Positions 31,668-39,780 are shown, counted from the first letter of the stretch. The stretch: DNA of 41,699 nt from Acidimicrobiia bacterium (GCA_035948415.1 DASZJD010000020.1:1-41699); one strand, 5' to 3'. Notes: a model not told the origin generated them from the letters alone. Made by a program: numbers and translations.

Positions 31668-32018
31668 TCAGCCCAAGACCGCGGCCGACACGATGCCGAG
31701 GAGCAGGAGGGCAAGCCAGCAGTAACCGAGGATGAGGCCCGAGAGGGCCATGCCCCGGCCGCGCTGCCAGCCCTGCGACGCCGCGATCTGGCGCAGCGCG
31801 AGGTGTCCGAACACGACGGCGAGGATCGACCCGGCCCACAGCAGCCAGGTCAGCCCGAGCACCAGGGACGCGACCGCCATGCCGTTCCGGGTCACCTCGG
31901 CCGGGCTCGGAACCGGCTGGTACGTGCTCGCGGGCCACGCGGCCCGAGGCGAGCTGGCCCGCGGCGCCCCGACCGGCGGCGGCGGCCAGCGTTCGGCGTC
32001 GCGCTGCTGGGTCGTCAT
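31668..32018 (-). CDS. DUF4190-like small membrane protein
   Basis: 116 residues. A Pro-rich cytoplasmic start is followed by two membrane segments (MAVASLVLGLTWLLWAGSIL and GMALSGLILGYCWLALLLLG) with the linker VFGHLALRQIAASQGWQRGR between them. This pattern is the DUF4190 family of unknown function, widespread in actinobacteria. The ATG at 32018 has GGGAGGCG upstream and is preferred over an earlier in-frame start. It is just ahead of the CPBP protein gene and likely expressed with it, suggesting a joint membrane role. Confidence 0.8.
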   Translation of the reverse strand: MTTQQRDAERWPPPPVGAPRASSPRAAWPASTYQPVPSPAEVTRNGMAVASLVLGLTWLLWAGSILAVVFGHLALRQIAASQGWQRGRGMALSGLILGYCWLALLLLGIVSAAVLG

Positions 32019-32126
32019 CACCGCCTCCCCGAACCGGGGCGCGCAGGGTGCCACACACCCGGCGGGTCGACCAACAGATCGACACGCGGCGGCCCCTCCT
32101 TGACCGCGGCGGGCCGGGCCCTGCGC

Positions 32127-33050
32127 CTAGCCGCCGCGCAGCCCGTCGATGATCGGCGCCGTGGCCTCGGCGTCGCGGGTCACGAAGTACGAGAAGCCCC
32201 AGCGATCCCTCGCCCGGCGGATCTGCTCCACGATCTCGTCGCGGGTGCCGACGAGCAGGTACGGGGACGCGAGCAGCGTGTCGGGATCGGTGCCCGTGCG
32301 CGCCGCGATCGGCTCCACGGCCAGCGCCCGGTCCTCGGTGATCTCGACGTACTGGACGAGCGCACTCAGCTCGAGCTCGTCGACGCGGTCGCCGGCCGCG
32401 GCGCGCACGGTCGCGACCTTGGCGTCGATCTCGCCGACCGCCCACTCGGTGACGTGCCGCTGCCCGTCGGGCAGGGTGGCACCCAGCCCGGTGAAGCCGA
32501 CGACGTCCGCGAGCCTCGCGGCCAGCCGCAACACCCGGTCCCCGTTCCCGCCGACCAGGAGCGTCGGTCGGCGCGCCGGGTCGAGCCGGTGCTCGTCCAG
32601 GACGTAGTGGGGGCCGTCGACGCTGACCGTCTCGCCGTCGAAGAGCCGCCGGAGGATCGCCACCGACGACGTCAGGCGGCTGACCCGCACGCCCGGGGGG
32701 TCGAACGGGATGCCGAGCTCGTGGTACTCGGGGGCGGCGTGGCCGGCTCCGAGCCCCAGCTCGAACCGCCCGCCGCTCAGGAGGTCGAGGGTCGCAGCCT
32801 CCCGGGCGAGCAGCGCCGGGTGACGGAAGTCGTTGTTCAGCACGAGGGTGCCGATGCGGATCCGCGTGGTCGCGGCGGCGAGCGCGCCGAGCGCCGCCAG
32901 CGGCGCGAGCACACCGGCGACCGCGTGGTCGGGCACCACGAGGACGTCGAAGCCCAGCTCCTCGGCCCGGCGCGCGGCGGCCGCCCAGGCGGCGCCGGTC
33001 GGGGCGTCCCACAGCTGCAGCCCGAACCGAAACGACCGCGTCCTCCGCAT
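32127..33050 (-). CDS. Luciferase-like (LLM) F420-dependent oxidoreductase
   Basis: 307 residues. The bacterial-luciferase-like TIM barrel is seen from FRFGLQLWDAPTG, AEELGFDVLVVPDHAVAG, RIRIGTLVLNNDFRHPALLA and LDLLSGGRFELGLGAGH. The later VLRLAARLADVVGFTG block is the F420/FMN phosphate-binding part. The sequence is most like the mycobacterial MSMEG_2516-type subgroup predicted to use F420. The ATG at 33050 is chosen because the fold starts there; upstream CAGAAT, 6 bases away, could be a weak leaderless -10. Divergent from the flavin-binding split-barrel gene. The substrate is unknown. Confidence 0.9.
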   Translation of the reverse strand: MRRTRSFRFGLQLWDAPTGAAWAAAARRAEELGFDVLVVPDHAVAGVLAPLAALGALAAATTRIRIGTLVLNNDFRHPALLAREAATLDLLSGGRFELGLGAGHAAPEYHELGIPFDPPGVRVSRLTSSVAILRRLFDGETVSVDGPHYVLDEHRLDPARRPTLLVGGNGDRVLRLAARLADVVGFTGLGATLPDGQRHVTEWAVGEIDAKVATVRAAAGDRVDELELSALVQYVEITEDRALAVEPIAARTGTDPDTLLASPYLLVGTRDEIVEQIRRARDRWGFSYFVTRDAEATAPIIDGLRGG

Positions 33051-33147
33051 CCGGGCATTCTGCTGCGAGCCCGGGGTGGGCGGCCGCCGGCTCACCCGGC
33101 CCGGGCCCAGGGGAATTCGCGGCGCACGCGCGCCCGGCGCTGCGACG

Positions 33148-33822
33148 ATGATGACCGTGAGCGACCTCGCGCCCACCTCGAGGACCGCGGTGCGGCGCAA
33201 GCCCGAGCGCGCGAGCTACGAGCGGAGCACCGTCTACGAGATCCTCGACGCCGCGTTCGTCGCGCACGTCGGGGTCACGCTCAACGAGCAGCCCTTCGTG
33301 ATGCCGATGGTGTACGGCCGCGACGAGGACCGGCTCCTCCTCCACGGCTCGGTCGCGAGCCGGCTGCTCCGCGCCCTCGAGCGGGGGCTCCGGGTCTGCG
33401 TCACGGTGACGATCGTGGACGGGCTCGTGCTGGCCGCGTCGCACCGCAACCACTCGGTCAACTACCGGTCCGTCGTCATCCTCGGGACGGCCCGCCGCCT
33501 CCGGGGCGAGGAGGTCGGCACCGCCCTGACCCGGATCGTCGAGCACGTCGTGCCCGGCCGGGCCGCCGAAGCGCGGCCGGCCAACGACGCCGAGCGGCGA
33601 GACGTGCTCGTGCTCGGCCTCGACATCGAGGAGGCCTCGGCGAAGATCCGCTCGGGGCCGCCACTGCCGTCGAGCCACGACGACCCGGCCGACGGGCGCT
33701 GGACCGGCGAGCTGCCCCTGGGCCTCGTGCCGGGCCGGCCCGTCGCCGACGCGGCCAGCCGGGATCGGGCGGTGCCAGGCTCGCTCACGCCCTGGCGACG
33801 GGCCCGGCCGATCGTCGGATGA
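33148..33822 (+). CDS. Pyridoxamine 5'-phosphate oxidase-related flavin-binding protein
   Basis: 224 residues. The split-barrel fold of the Pyridox_ox_2 family is seen from VYEILDAAFVAHVGVTLNEQ, FVMPMVYGRDEDRLLLHGS, LRVCVTVTIVDGLVLAASHR and HSVNYRSVVILGTARRL. The NYRSVVILG block is a good family marker for flavin-nucleotide-binding proteins similar to NimA. Cofactor could be FMN or F420. Start choice is between two adjacent ATGs and a GTG at 33157; I give the first. Divergent from the LLM oxidoreductase, with 97 bases between starts, so they may share regulation. Confidence 0.88.
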   Translation: MMTVSDLAPTSRTAVRRKPERASYERSTVYEILDAAFVAHVGVTLNEQPFVMPMVYGRDEDRLLLHGSVASRLLRALERGLRVCVTVTIVDGLVLAASHRNHSVNYRSVVILGTARRLRGEEVGTALTRIVEHVVPGRAAEARPANDAERRDVLVLGLDIEEASAKIRSGPPLPSSHDDPADGRWTGELPLGLVPGRPVADAASRDRAVPGSLTPWRRARPIVG

Positions 33823-33843
33823 GCCCGGCTCGGTCGGCGCCCG

Positions 33844-34803
33844 TCAGTCGGCGGCGACCGGGCGCAGCTCGCCCGCCAGCTCGTGGCGGAGGATCTCGGC
33901 CGCGTCGCGGATCATGGGACGGGACGCGTCCACGACCGCTTGCATCCCGAAGGCGCCGTGGATCTGGCCCTCGTAGCAGCGCTCCGTGACGCGCACGCCG
34001 AACGACCGCAGGCGGCGCGCGTAGGCGGCCCCGCCGTCGCGGAGCGGGTCGAACTCCGCCGTGATCACGTGGGCGGGGGCGACGCCGGCGAGGTCGGCGT
34101 GGATCGGGTCGAACCACGGGTGGTTCTGGTCGCCGTCCGGGCCGAGGTAGTTCGCCGTGAACCACTCGATGTCCCGTCGGGTCAGCAGGTAGCCCTCGCC
34201 GTTCTCGCGGACCGAGGGCTGGTCCTCGGTCACCCCGACGCCGGGGTAGACGAGGAGCTGGAACCGCAGCGGCGGCCCCGGGCGGTCGCGGCTGACGTTC
34301 GCGGTGACGGCGGCGAGGGTGCCGCCGGCGCTGTCGCCGGCCACCGCGATTCGGTCCGGGTCCCCGCCGATCTCGCGGGCGTGGGCGCGCACCCAGTCCA
34401 GCGCGGCGACGCAGTCCTCGACCGCGGCGGGGAACCGGTGCTCGGGCGCGAGCCGGTAGTCGACGGAGACGATCAGCGCACCGCTGTCGGACGCCAGGTC
34501 TCGACAGATGGCGTCGTGGGTGGCGAGGCTGCCGAGGAGGTAGCCGCCACCGTGGTAGTAGACGACGACGGCGCGGGCGCCGTCACCCCGGGCCGGCGCG
34601 TACCGGCGCACCGGGATCGGCCCCGCCGGCCCCGGGACGTCGTCGTCGGTGGCGACCACGTCTTGGGCGCCGGGGCCGCTCAGCAGCACCGAGCCGGCGT
34701 CGGCCAGCTCGCGCGCCTCGCTCGGCGTGACCTGGTCGAGGTCGGGGCTCCCGAGCGCCTCGAGCTCGTCGAGCACGGCGCGGGCTTGTGGGTCCAGACC
34801 CAT
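33844..34803 (-). CDS. Alpha/beta hydrolase, hormone-sensitive lipase (HSL) type esterase
   Basis: 319 residues, normal for bacterial HSL or family IV esterases. The oxyanion motif YYHGGGYLLGS is at about 82-92, the nucleophile is Ser158 in AGDSAGGTLAA, Asp is in EFDPLRDGG and His in GQIHGAFGM. The N-terminal cap (about 1-55) is also typical. No signal peptide, so cytoplasmic; it would act on short acyl esters or lactones. The ATG is preceded by GGGGAG. It follows the GH3 gene on the same strand's upstream side with 69 bases between, but each appears to have its own start signals. It converges on the flavin-binding gene. Confidence 0.92.
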   Translation of the reverse strand: MGLDPQARAVLDELEALGSPDLDQVTPSEARELADAGSVLLSGPGAQDVVATDDDVPGPAGPIPVRRYAPARGDGARAVVVYYHGGGYLLGSLATHDAICRDLASDSGALIVSVDYRLAPEHRFPAAVEDCVAALDWVRAHAREIGGDPDRIAVAGDSAGGTLAAVTANVSRDRPGPPLRFQLLVYPGVGVTEDQPSVRENGEGYLLTRRDIEWFTANYLGPDGDQNHPWFDPIHADLAGVAPAHVITAEFDPLRDGGAAYARRLRSFGVRVTERCYEGQIHGAFGMQAVVDASRPMIRDAAEILRHELAGELRPVAAD

Positions 34804-34872
34804 CCTGTCTCCCCTTGGTGCGGCGGCTCCGAACCCTAGCCAAGGGTCGTCGCCGCCCCGCCCGCGCCCCGA

Positions 34873-37068
34873 TCAGCGACGCGCCGACGGCTCGGTGAGC
34901 TCGACCCGGACCGAGTCGCCGGTCGCGGCCGCGTGCGCGCCGACGACGAGCTCGTAGCGGGTCGCCTCGACCACGAAGTCGTCGCGAGCCTCGTCCCAGT
35001 ACGCCAGCGCGTCGACGGGCACGTCGAGGCGCACCGTGCTCGTGGCGCCAGCGGCGAGCGCGACGGCCTGGAAGCCGACGAGCCACCGCGGCGGCCGCTC
35101 GACCGCGGACTGGGGCGCCGCCGCGTAGCACTGCACGACCTCGACGCCGTCGCGGGCACCGACGTTCGCGAGCGGGACCTCGAGCTCGATGGCGTCGTCG
35201 CCGAGCCTCGCGTGCGGGGCGCCGTACCGGAACTCGGTGTACGTGAGACCCCATCCGAGCGGGTAGGCCGCCCGGCGACCGGTGCGGTCGAGGTGCTGCT
35301 GGCCGTGCCACAGCCCGTACTCGGCGTGCCGGGCGTCGCGGTCGAACGGGGGCAGGTCCGCCTCGTCGACCGGGAACGCGCACGGGAGGCGGCCCGACGG
35401 GTTCACCCGGCCGAGCAGCACGTCGGCGAGCGCGTGCCCGCCCTCCATGCCCGGGTACCAGGCCACGACGATCGCGGGGATCTCGTCGCGCCATCGCTCG
35501 GTCACGACCGCGCTGCCGGTGACGAGCACCGCGATCGTGCGGGGCTGCGCGGCGGCGACGGCGCGCAGGACCTCCTCGTCGTGGTCGTGGAGGGTGAGGC
35601 GGAGGCGGTCGCCTCCTCGTCCGGCGCGCGCCGGGGACGTGATCGCGTCGCCGAGCGCGGCCGCGGCCGGGTCGTCGGGGGCGAGCGGCGGGAAGAGCGC
35701 CACCAGCTCCGGCGTCTCGGCCACGTCCGTGTACTCGCCCTCGTCGTCGGCGGTGTAGCCGACGACCACGACGGCGGCGTCGGCGGCGGCGGCGAGCCGC
35801 GCCGCGCGGGCCGGGTCGCGGCCGTCGTCCCCGACGACGGCGCCGCCGAGGGCGGCGCGCAGCCCGGCCAGCGGGGTGACGACGTCGGGTGGGCGCACCG
35901 CGCTCGAGCCGGCGTCGCCGATGCTCCCGACGTCGGCGAGCGGTCCGACCACGGCCAGCTGGCGCAGCCCCTCGGCGCGGAGGGGCAGGGTCGGGGTCCC
36001 GTCGACGGGCTCGTTGCGGAGCAGGACCATCGCCCGCCGCGCCACCTCGCGGGCGAGGGCGCGATGGGCGGGCCCGGCCACGAGGTCGCCGGCCGTCGGG
36101 ACCTCGGTCGTCGCCGCGGCCCGCAGGAGCGTCCGCAGGATCCGCCGAGCGGCGTCGTCCACGCGCTCGGCCGGGACCCGGCCGGCCTCGACGAGGTCCC
36201 GGAGATGGGCGGCGAAGTGCATCCGGAACGGCATCTCGACGTCGACGCCCGCGTTCGCGGCCGGCTCGGCGTCGCGGATGCCGAAGATCCAGTCGGTGAT
36301 GACGAAGCCGTCGAAGCCCCAGCGTCGCTTCAGGATCTCGGTGAGCAGCGGTCGGTTGTGTCCGCACCAGGCGCCGTTCACGGAGTTGTACGCGCTCATC
36401 ACGCTGCCGGCGCCCTCGTCGACGCACCGACGGAACTGGCGCAGGTACACCTCGTGGAGGACTCGGGGCGAGGCGCGGACGTCGACCTGGAACCGGGCGT
36501 TCTCCATGTTGTTGAGCGCGAAGTGCTTCACGCAGGCGACGACGTGGCGCTGCACGCCCCGGACCGCGGCCGCCCCCATGGCGCCGACGTGGCCCGGGTC
36601 CTCGCCGTAGGTCTCCTGCGCCCGTCCCCACGCCGGGTGGTGGAGCAGGTTCACGCACACGCTGCCGATGAGGTTGGCGCCCTGCGCCCGCGCCTCGGCG
36701 CCGATGGCGGCGCCGACGCGCGCCTCGAGCTCGGGGTCCCAGGTGGCGCCGCGCGCCATCGCGACCGGGAAGCAGGTGGAGCGGCCGAGCGTGACGCCAC
36801 GCGGGCCGTCGCAGAACCGGATGCCGGGGAGCCCGAGCCGCTCGACGGCGCCGCCCACGTAGGGCGTGTGGCCGTAGCCGCCGCGCAGCATCTCGACGAG
36901 CCCGGGCCAGAAGTCGAGGTCCCCCGACATCATCGCCAGTCGCTCGTCGGGTGACAGCTCGGCGAGGAGGGCGTCGACCTCGGCGTCGAGGTCGTCGCGG
37001 TGGGCGGCCGCCCGCGAGGCGAGCGCGCCGAAGCCGTCCTCGGCGCGGGCCGGCGGCGTGGGCGTCAC
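34873..37068 (-). CDS. Glycoside hydrolase family 3 beta-glucosidase-like enzyme
   Basis: 731 residues, a full GH3 with (beta/alpha)8, alpha/beta sandwich and a C-terminal fibronectin III-like domain. Key blocks: FCDGPRGVTLG, KHFALNN (181-187), AYNSVNGAWCGHN and GFVITDW with the nucleophile Asp259. WYPGMEGGHALADVLLGRVN and YPLGWGLTYTEF mark the second half. No signal peptide is visible, so it should be cytoplasmic and would cleave imported oligosaccharides or glycosides. The GTG at 37068 shares GTGA with the stop of the GH5 gene, so translation is coupled. The general acid is likely in the second domain; I could not fix it by eye. Confidence 0.92.
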   Translation of the reverse strand: MTPTPPARAEDGFGALASRAAAHRDDLDAEVDALLAELSPDERLAMMSGDLDFWPGLVEMLRGGYGHTPYVGGAVERLGLPGIRFCDGPRGVTLGRSTCFPVAMARGATWDPELEARVGAAIGAEARAQGANLIGSVCVNLLHHPAWGRAQETYGEDPGHVGAMGAAAVRGVQRHVVACVKHFALNNMENARFQVDVRASPRVLHEVYLRQFRRCVDEGAGSVMSAYNSVNGAWCGHNRPLLTEILKRRWGFDGFVITDWIFGIRDAEPAANAGVDVEMPFRMHFAAHLRDLVEAGRVPAERVDDAARRILRTLLRAAATTEVPTAGDLVAGPAHRALAREVARRAMVLLRNEPVDGTPTLPLRAEGLRQLAVVGPLADVGSIGDAGSSAVRPPDVVTPLAGLRAALGGAVVGDDGRDPARAARLAAAADAAVVVVGYTADDEGEYTDVAETPELVALFPPLAPDDPAAAALGDAITSPARAGRGGDRLRLTLHDHDEEVLRAVAAAQPRTIAVLVTGSAVVTERWRDEIPAIVVAWYPGMEGGHALADVLLGRVNPSGRLPCAFPVDEADLPPFDRDARHAEYGLWHGQQHLDRTGRRAAYPLGWGLTYTEFRYGAPHARLGDDAIELEVPLANVGARDGVEVVQCYAAAPQSAVERPPRWLVGFQAVALAAGATSTVRLDVPVDALAYWDEARDDFVVEATRYELVVGAHAAATGDSVRVELTEPSARR

Positions 37069-38450
37069 GACCGGCACCGGAGGCTGACGGCGGGGGCGGC
37101 CCCGACCATGCGCTGCAGGATGGCAGTGAGGCCGGGCTGGGCCGAGCACGCCCAGGTCGGGTCGAGCACGCCGAAGGTCTCCTCGGCGCCGAGCTGCCGC
37201 GTGGAGCCGCGCGACTGGGTCCCGTTGAGGGGCCAGTAGCTCCAGCCGAACCGGTGCGCGGTCACGTAGGCGGCCAGGTTCGCGAACCACTCGCGGGAGT
37301 GGGTGCGGTTGTCGTCGCACTGCACCGCGGGGGTGTGGCAGGTCCCGAATTCGCCGACCCAGACCGGCGTCGCCCCCGGGCCGGTGGCGAGGGAGCCCCA
37401 CCGTTGGTCGAGCACGGCGGCGAGGCGCCCGGCGTCGGCGTTGGCGTCCGGGGCGTGGTCCTCCTGGTAGTCGTGCGGGGAGTAGACGAGCTGGTGCTCG
37501 TGGCCTCGGGGGAGGACGACGGGCCCGGCCGGGATGCCGGTGAAGTCGAGGGAGTAGCCGACGCCTTCGACCATGATCAGCAGGTCGGGGCTGGCGGCGA
37601 GCACGCAGGCCGCGCCCCGCTCGGCGGCGTCGCGCCAGTCCTTCGTGTCCTGCGCCGGGGGCCGACAGCCCGGCGCGGGCCCGGCCGGACTCCCCCAGGT
37701 CGCACCCCCGCGCGGCTCGTTGCGGAGGTCGGCGCCGATCACGTTGTGGTAGCTGGGACCTCGGTAGCGGCGGGCCATGGTCTGCCAGTCGGCGAGCCAC
37801 TGCCCGGTGTGGAAGCTCTGGACCCACGCCGGGTCGGCGGCGTTGTGCCCCGCGTTGTACCAGAGGCTGTCCTCGTCGGTCGGGAGGCAGCACCAGTCCG
37901 CGGTGGTCATGTGGTTGTCGAGGATCACCATGAGCCCCTGACGCCCGAGCGCGGTGATGACGGCGTCCAGCACCGCGAGGGCGCGCTTGCCGCGGAGGCT
38001 GGGGTTGGCGGCCACGCTGGCGTCGCAGACCGTCGGGTCGTCGTGCAGCAGCGCGTTCGACCACGGCAGCCGCACCGAGTTGAAGCCGAGGGCGCGGATC
38101 TCGGCCGCGATCGTGTCGAGGGGCTGGCGGTCCAGGCCCCCGACGACCGAGTCCTGCTCCTCGGCGCCGTACCAGTTCACGCTGGCGAGCCGCACGACCG
38201 CGCCGCGGCGGTCGACGAGGTCGGGCCCGCGCGTGCGCAGCGGCGGGGCCGGGAGCCGGAGCGGCGCCAGCCTCGCCAGCGCGGCGGGGCGGGGACCGGG
38301 CCGCGGCGGTGGGGTCGGCGGGCTCGGCGTGGCACAGGGCGCGACGACCTGGGCGCGCCCATGCACCGGGTCCGGCGTGGCGAGGGCCGGCGACACGAGC
38401 GCGGCGCTGAGGAGCAGGCCCGCCGCGAGCGCCGTCACCCTGCCCGTCAC
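37065..38450 (-). CDS. Secreted glycoside hydrolase family 5 enzyme (endoglucanase-like)
   Basis: 461 residues. A signal peptide (about 1-24, ending ALA) is followed by a Pro-rich linker up to about residue 70. The TIM-barrel domain has LASVNWYGAEEQD, ALGFNSVRLPWSNALL, VILDNHMTTADW, then the general acid/base Glu245 in DLRNEP and the nucleophile Glu367 in VWVGEFGT. SPHDYQED and GWSYWPLNG are further GH5 markers. Such enzymes cut beta-1,4-glucans or related polymers; exact specificity is open. GTG start with a TACGAT -10 element 7 bases upstream. The GH3 gene is translationally coupled, giving a two-step glucan route with import in between. Confidence 0.93.
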   Translation of the reverse strand: MTGRVTALAAGLLLSAALVSPALATPDPVHGRAQVVAPCATPSPPTPPPRPGPRPAALARLAPLRLPAPPLRTRGPDLVDRRGAVVRLASVNWYGAEEQDSVVGGLDRQPLDTIAAEIRALGFNSVRLPWSNALLHDDPTVCDASVAANPSLRGKRALAVLDAVITALGRQGLMVILDNHMTTADWCCLPTDEDSLWYNAGHNAADPAWVQSFHTGQWLADWQTMARRYRGPSYHNVIGADLRNEPRGGATWGSPAGPAPGCRPPAQDTKDWRDAAERGAACVLAASPDLLIMVEGVGYSLDFTGIPAGPVVLPRGHEHQLVYSPHDYQEDHAPDANADAGRLAAVLDQRWGSLATGPGATPVWVGEFGTCHTPAVQCDDNRTHSREWFANLAAYVTAHRFGWSYWPLNGTQSRGSTRQLGAEETFGVLDPTWACSAQPGLTAILQRMVGAAPAVSLRCRS

Positions 38451-38457
38451 CGGCGGG

Positions 38458-38463
38458 ATCGTA
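38458..38463 (-). promoter_or_regulatory. -10 element of the GH5-GH3 operon (leaderless)
   Basis: On the minus strand the hexamer reads TACGAT and ends 7 bases before the GTG at 38450. There is no ribosome binding site. The same hexamer is used at 28993-28998. Confidence 0.5.
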
Positions 38464-38502
38464 GAGCGAGCGGTCGGCGTGGGTGCGGCCGCGGACCTCG
38501 GC

Positions 38503-39207
38503 TCACGGCATGGTCGACAGCGCGGCGCGCGCCGTCGGGTCGAGCGTCGACCCGGCGTCGAGCCGACCGGCCACGGCCTCCACGAGCTCGTCGTCCTCGA
38601 CGGCGACGTCGACGCCGCCGCCGACGACGCGGGTGCGACCCGCCTCGACCCCGACGTCCAGGTCGGGCTTCGCCTCGCGGAGCGCGAACCTCGAGAACCG
38701 CGTCCGCCACGTCCGCCGCGCCTCGCGCTCGGCCTCGGTGATCGGGACGAAGATGTCGTCGGCGTGGACGGCGAGCTCGCCGGCGACGTGGAAGGCCTGC
38801 CACCGGCAGGGATAGTCGCCGACGCTCGTGTCGACGAGACCGTCCCCGCGGTCGCGGAACCCTCGGCGCGTCTCGGCGTTGTCGGCTCGCCACGCCGCCA
38901 CGAGCTGCTCGGGTGTCAGCGCGGCCCGGTCGGCGATGCCGAGCTCGTTGGCCCGGGTCAGGTCGGTCCCGCCTCGCGCCTCGACGTCCTCGGTGAACGC
39001 CCGCACGGTGCCGGCGAGGCACGCGTGGTGGTAGTCCTCCGACGCCGCCAGGTGGGCGACGACGTCTCGGACCGACCAGCCGGGGCAGCGCGAGCGCGCC
39101 GACCAGCCGGACGCCGGGAGGCCCGACAGGTGGGCGGCGAGGCGAGCCGACTCCTGGTCGAGGAGGTCGCACGGGTCGAGGCCCCGCAGCTCGGCGTCGT
39201 CGGTCAC
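38503..39207 (-). CDS. Mycothiol-dependent maleylpyruvate isomerase family protein
   Basis: 234 residues. The N-terminal DinB-like four-helix bundle has the family blocks RCPGWSVRDVVAHLAASEDYH and WQAFHVAGELAVHADDIFVP. The His residues of VAHLA and ELAVHADD are the expected metal ligands. The last 60 residues form a small C-terminal alpha/beta domain. Family members use mycothiol, a thiol confined to actinobacteria, which supports the taxonomic reading; many are of unknown substrate. GTG start with the weak -10 GAGACT 6 bases upstream, nearly the same context as the CoA transferase gene. Divergent from the SRPBCC gene with 68 bases between starts. Confidence 0.87.
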   Translation of the reverse strand: MTDDAELRGLDPCDLLDQESARLAAHLSGLPASGWSARSRCPGWSVRDVVAHLAASEDYHHACLAGTVRAFTEDVEARGGTDLTRANELGIADRAALTPEQLVAAWRADNAETRRGFRDRGDGLVDTSVGDYPCRWQAFHVAGELAVHADDIFVPITEAEREARRTWRTRFSRFALREAKPDLDVGVEAGRTRVVGGGVDVAVEDDELVEAVAGRLDAGSTLDPTARAALSTMP

Positions 39208-39213
39208 GGCCCG

Positions 39214-39219
39214 AGTCTC
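39214..39219 (-). promoter_or_regulatory. Possible -10 element of the maleylpyruvate isomerase-like gene
   Basis: On the minus strand GAGACT ends 6 bases before the GTG at 39207. It is a partial match to TAnnnT and the same as that found at 26043-26048. Confidence 0.3.
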
Positions 39220-39261
39220 TCGCGGCCGGCGAGCCGGGGCCGCGCCCGGGCCTCGGACCCG

Positions 39262-39267
39262 TAGGGT
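39262..39267 (+). promoter_or_regulatory. -10 element of the SRPBCC gene (leaderless)
   Basis: TAGGGT ends 8 bases before the GTG at 39276. No ribosome binding site is visible. Confidence 0.5.
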
Positions 39268-39275
39268 CGCAGGCG

Positions 39276-39770
39276 GTGACGACGGCTTCCTGCCTGATCG
39301 ACTACCGGGGCGCGTACACCTTCCCGGTGTCGCCGCCGGAGCTCTGGGACGCGATGGAACGAACGGACCGCTTCCAGGGCTGGTGGCGCTGGCTGTCGGA
39401 GTTCAGGCTCGAGGGCGACGGGCTCCGGGCCGGGTCCGTCCTCACGGGCGTCGTCGCGCCACCGGTGCCGTACCGGATGCGGGTGCGCGTCGACCTCGAG
39501 GAGTGCGTGCGGCCCTCGCGGATCCGGGCCTCGGTCCACGGCGATCTCGAGGGGCCGGCCGAGCTGCGGCTGGCGGCGCGCCCGGGCGGGTCCCGGGTCG
39601 ACGCCGCGTGGACCCTCGAGATGATGCAACGCCCGATGCGGCTGGCGGCCCGGGTCGCCCACCCGTTGCTGCGGTGGGGGCACGACCGCGTCGTCGAGGC
39701 GACGGTGGACAGCTTTCGACGTCACCTCGCCAGCGCCGACCCGGCGGGCGCGGGCGGCGTCGACGGCTGA
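39276..39770 (+). CDS. SRPBCC (START/Bet v1-like) family protein
   Basis: 164 residues. The helix-grip fold is suggested by the N-terminal strand YRGAYTFPVSPPELWDAMER followed by FQGWWRWLSEFRLEGDGLR, alternating strands and a long C-terminal helix (VVEATVDSFRRHLAS). The motif of a hydrophobic strand then a P-x-x-L/V-W helix is the standard entry of polyketide cyclase/SRPBCC proteins, which bind hydrophobic ligands. No catalytic residue can be assigned. GTG start next to a leaderless -10 element. Divergent from the maleylpyruvate isomerase-like gene. Confidence 0.82.
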   Translation: MTTASCLIDYRGAYTFPVSPPELWDAMERTDRFQGWWRWLSEFRLEGDGLRAGSVLTGVVAPPVPYRMRVRVDLEECVRPSRIRASVHGDLEGPAELRLAARPGGSRVDAAWTLEMMQRPMRLAARVAHPLLRWGHDRVVEATVDSFRRHLASADPAGAGGVDG

Positions 39771-39780
39771 GCCGGCGGCG

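Noticed and set aside
30580-33678. A single open frame of more than 1000 codons on the minus strand
   Set aside because: Only its last 355 codons have coding-type third positions and family motifs (DUF2510, CPBP). The remainder runs antisense or out of frame through the DUF4190-like, LLM and flavin-binding genes, as is common in very GC-rich DNA.
37069-38064. N-terminal extension of the GH3 frame to about 1060 codons
   Set aside because: The extension lies in another frame of the GH5 gene, whose catalytic motifs and signal peptide are clear; the GTGA overlap gives a natural GH3 start.
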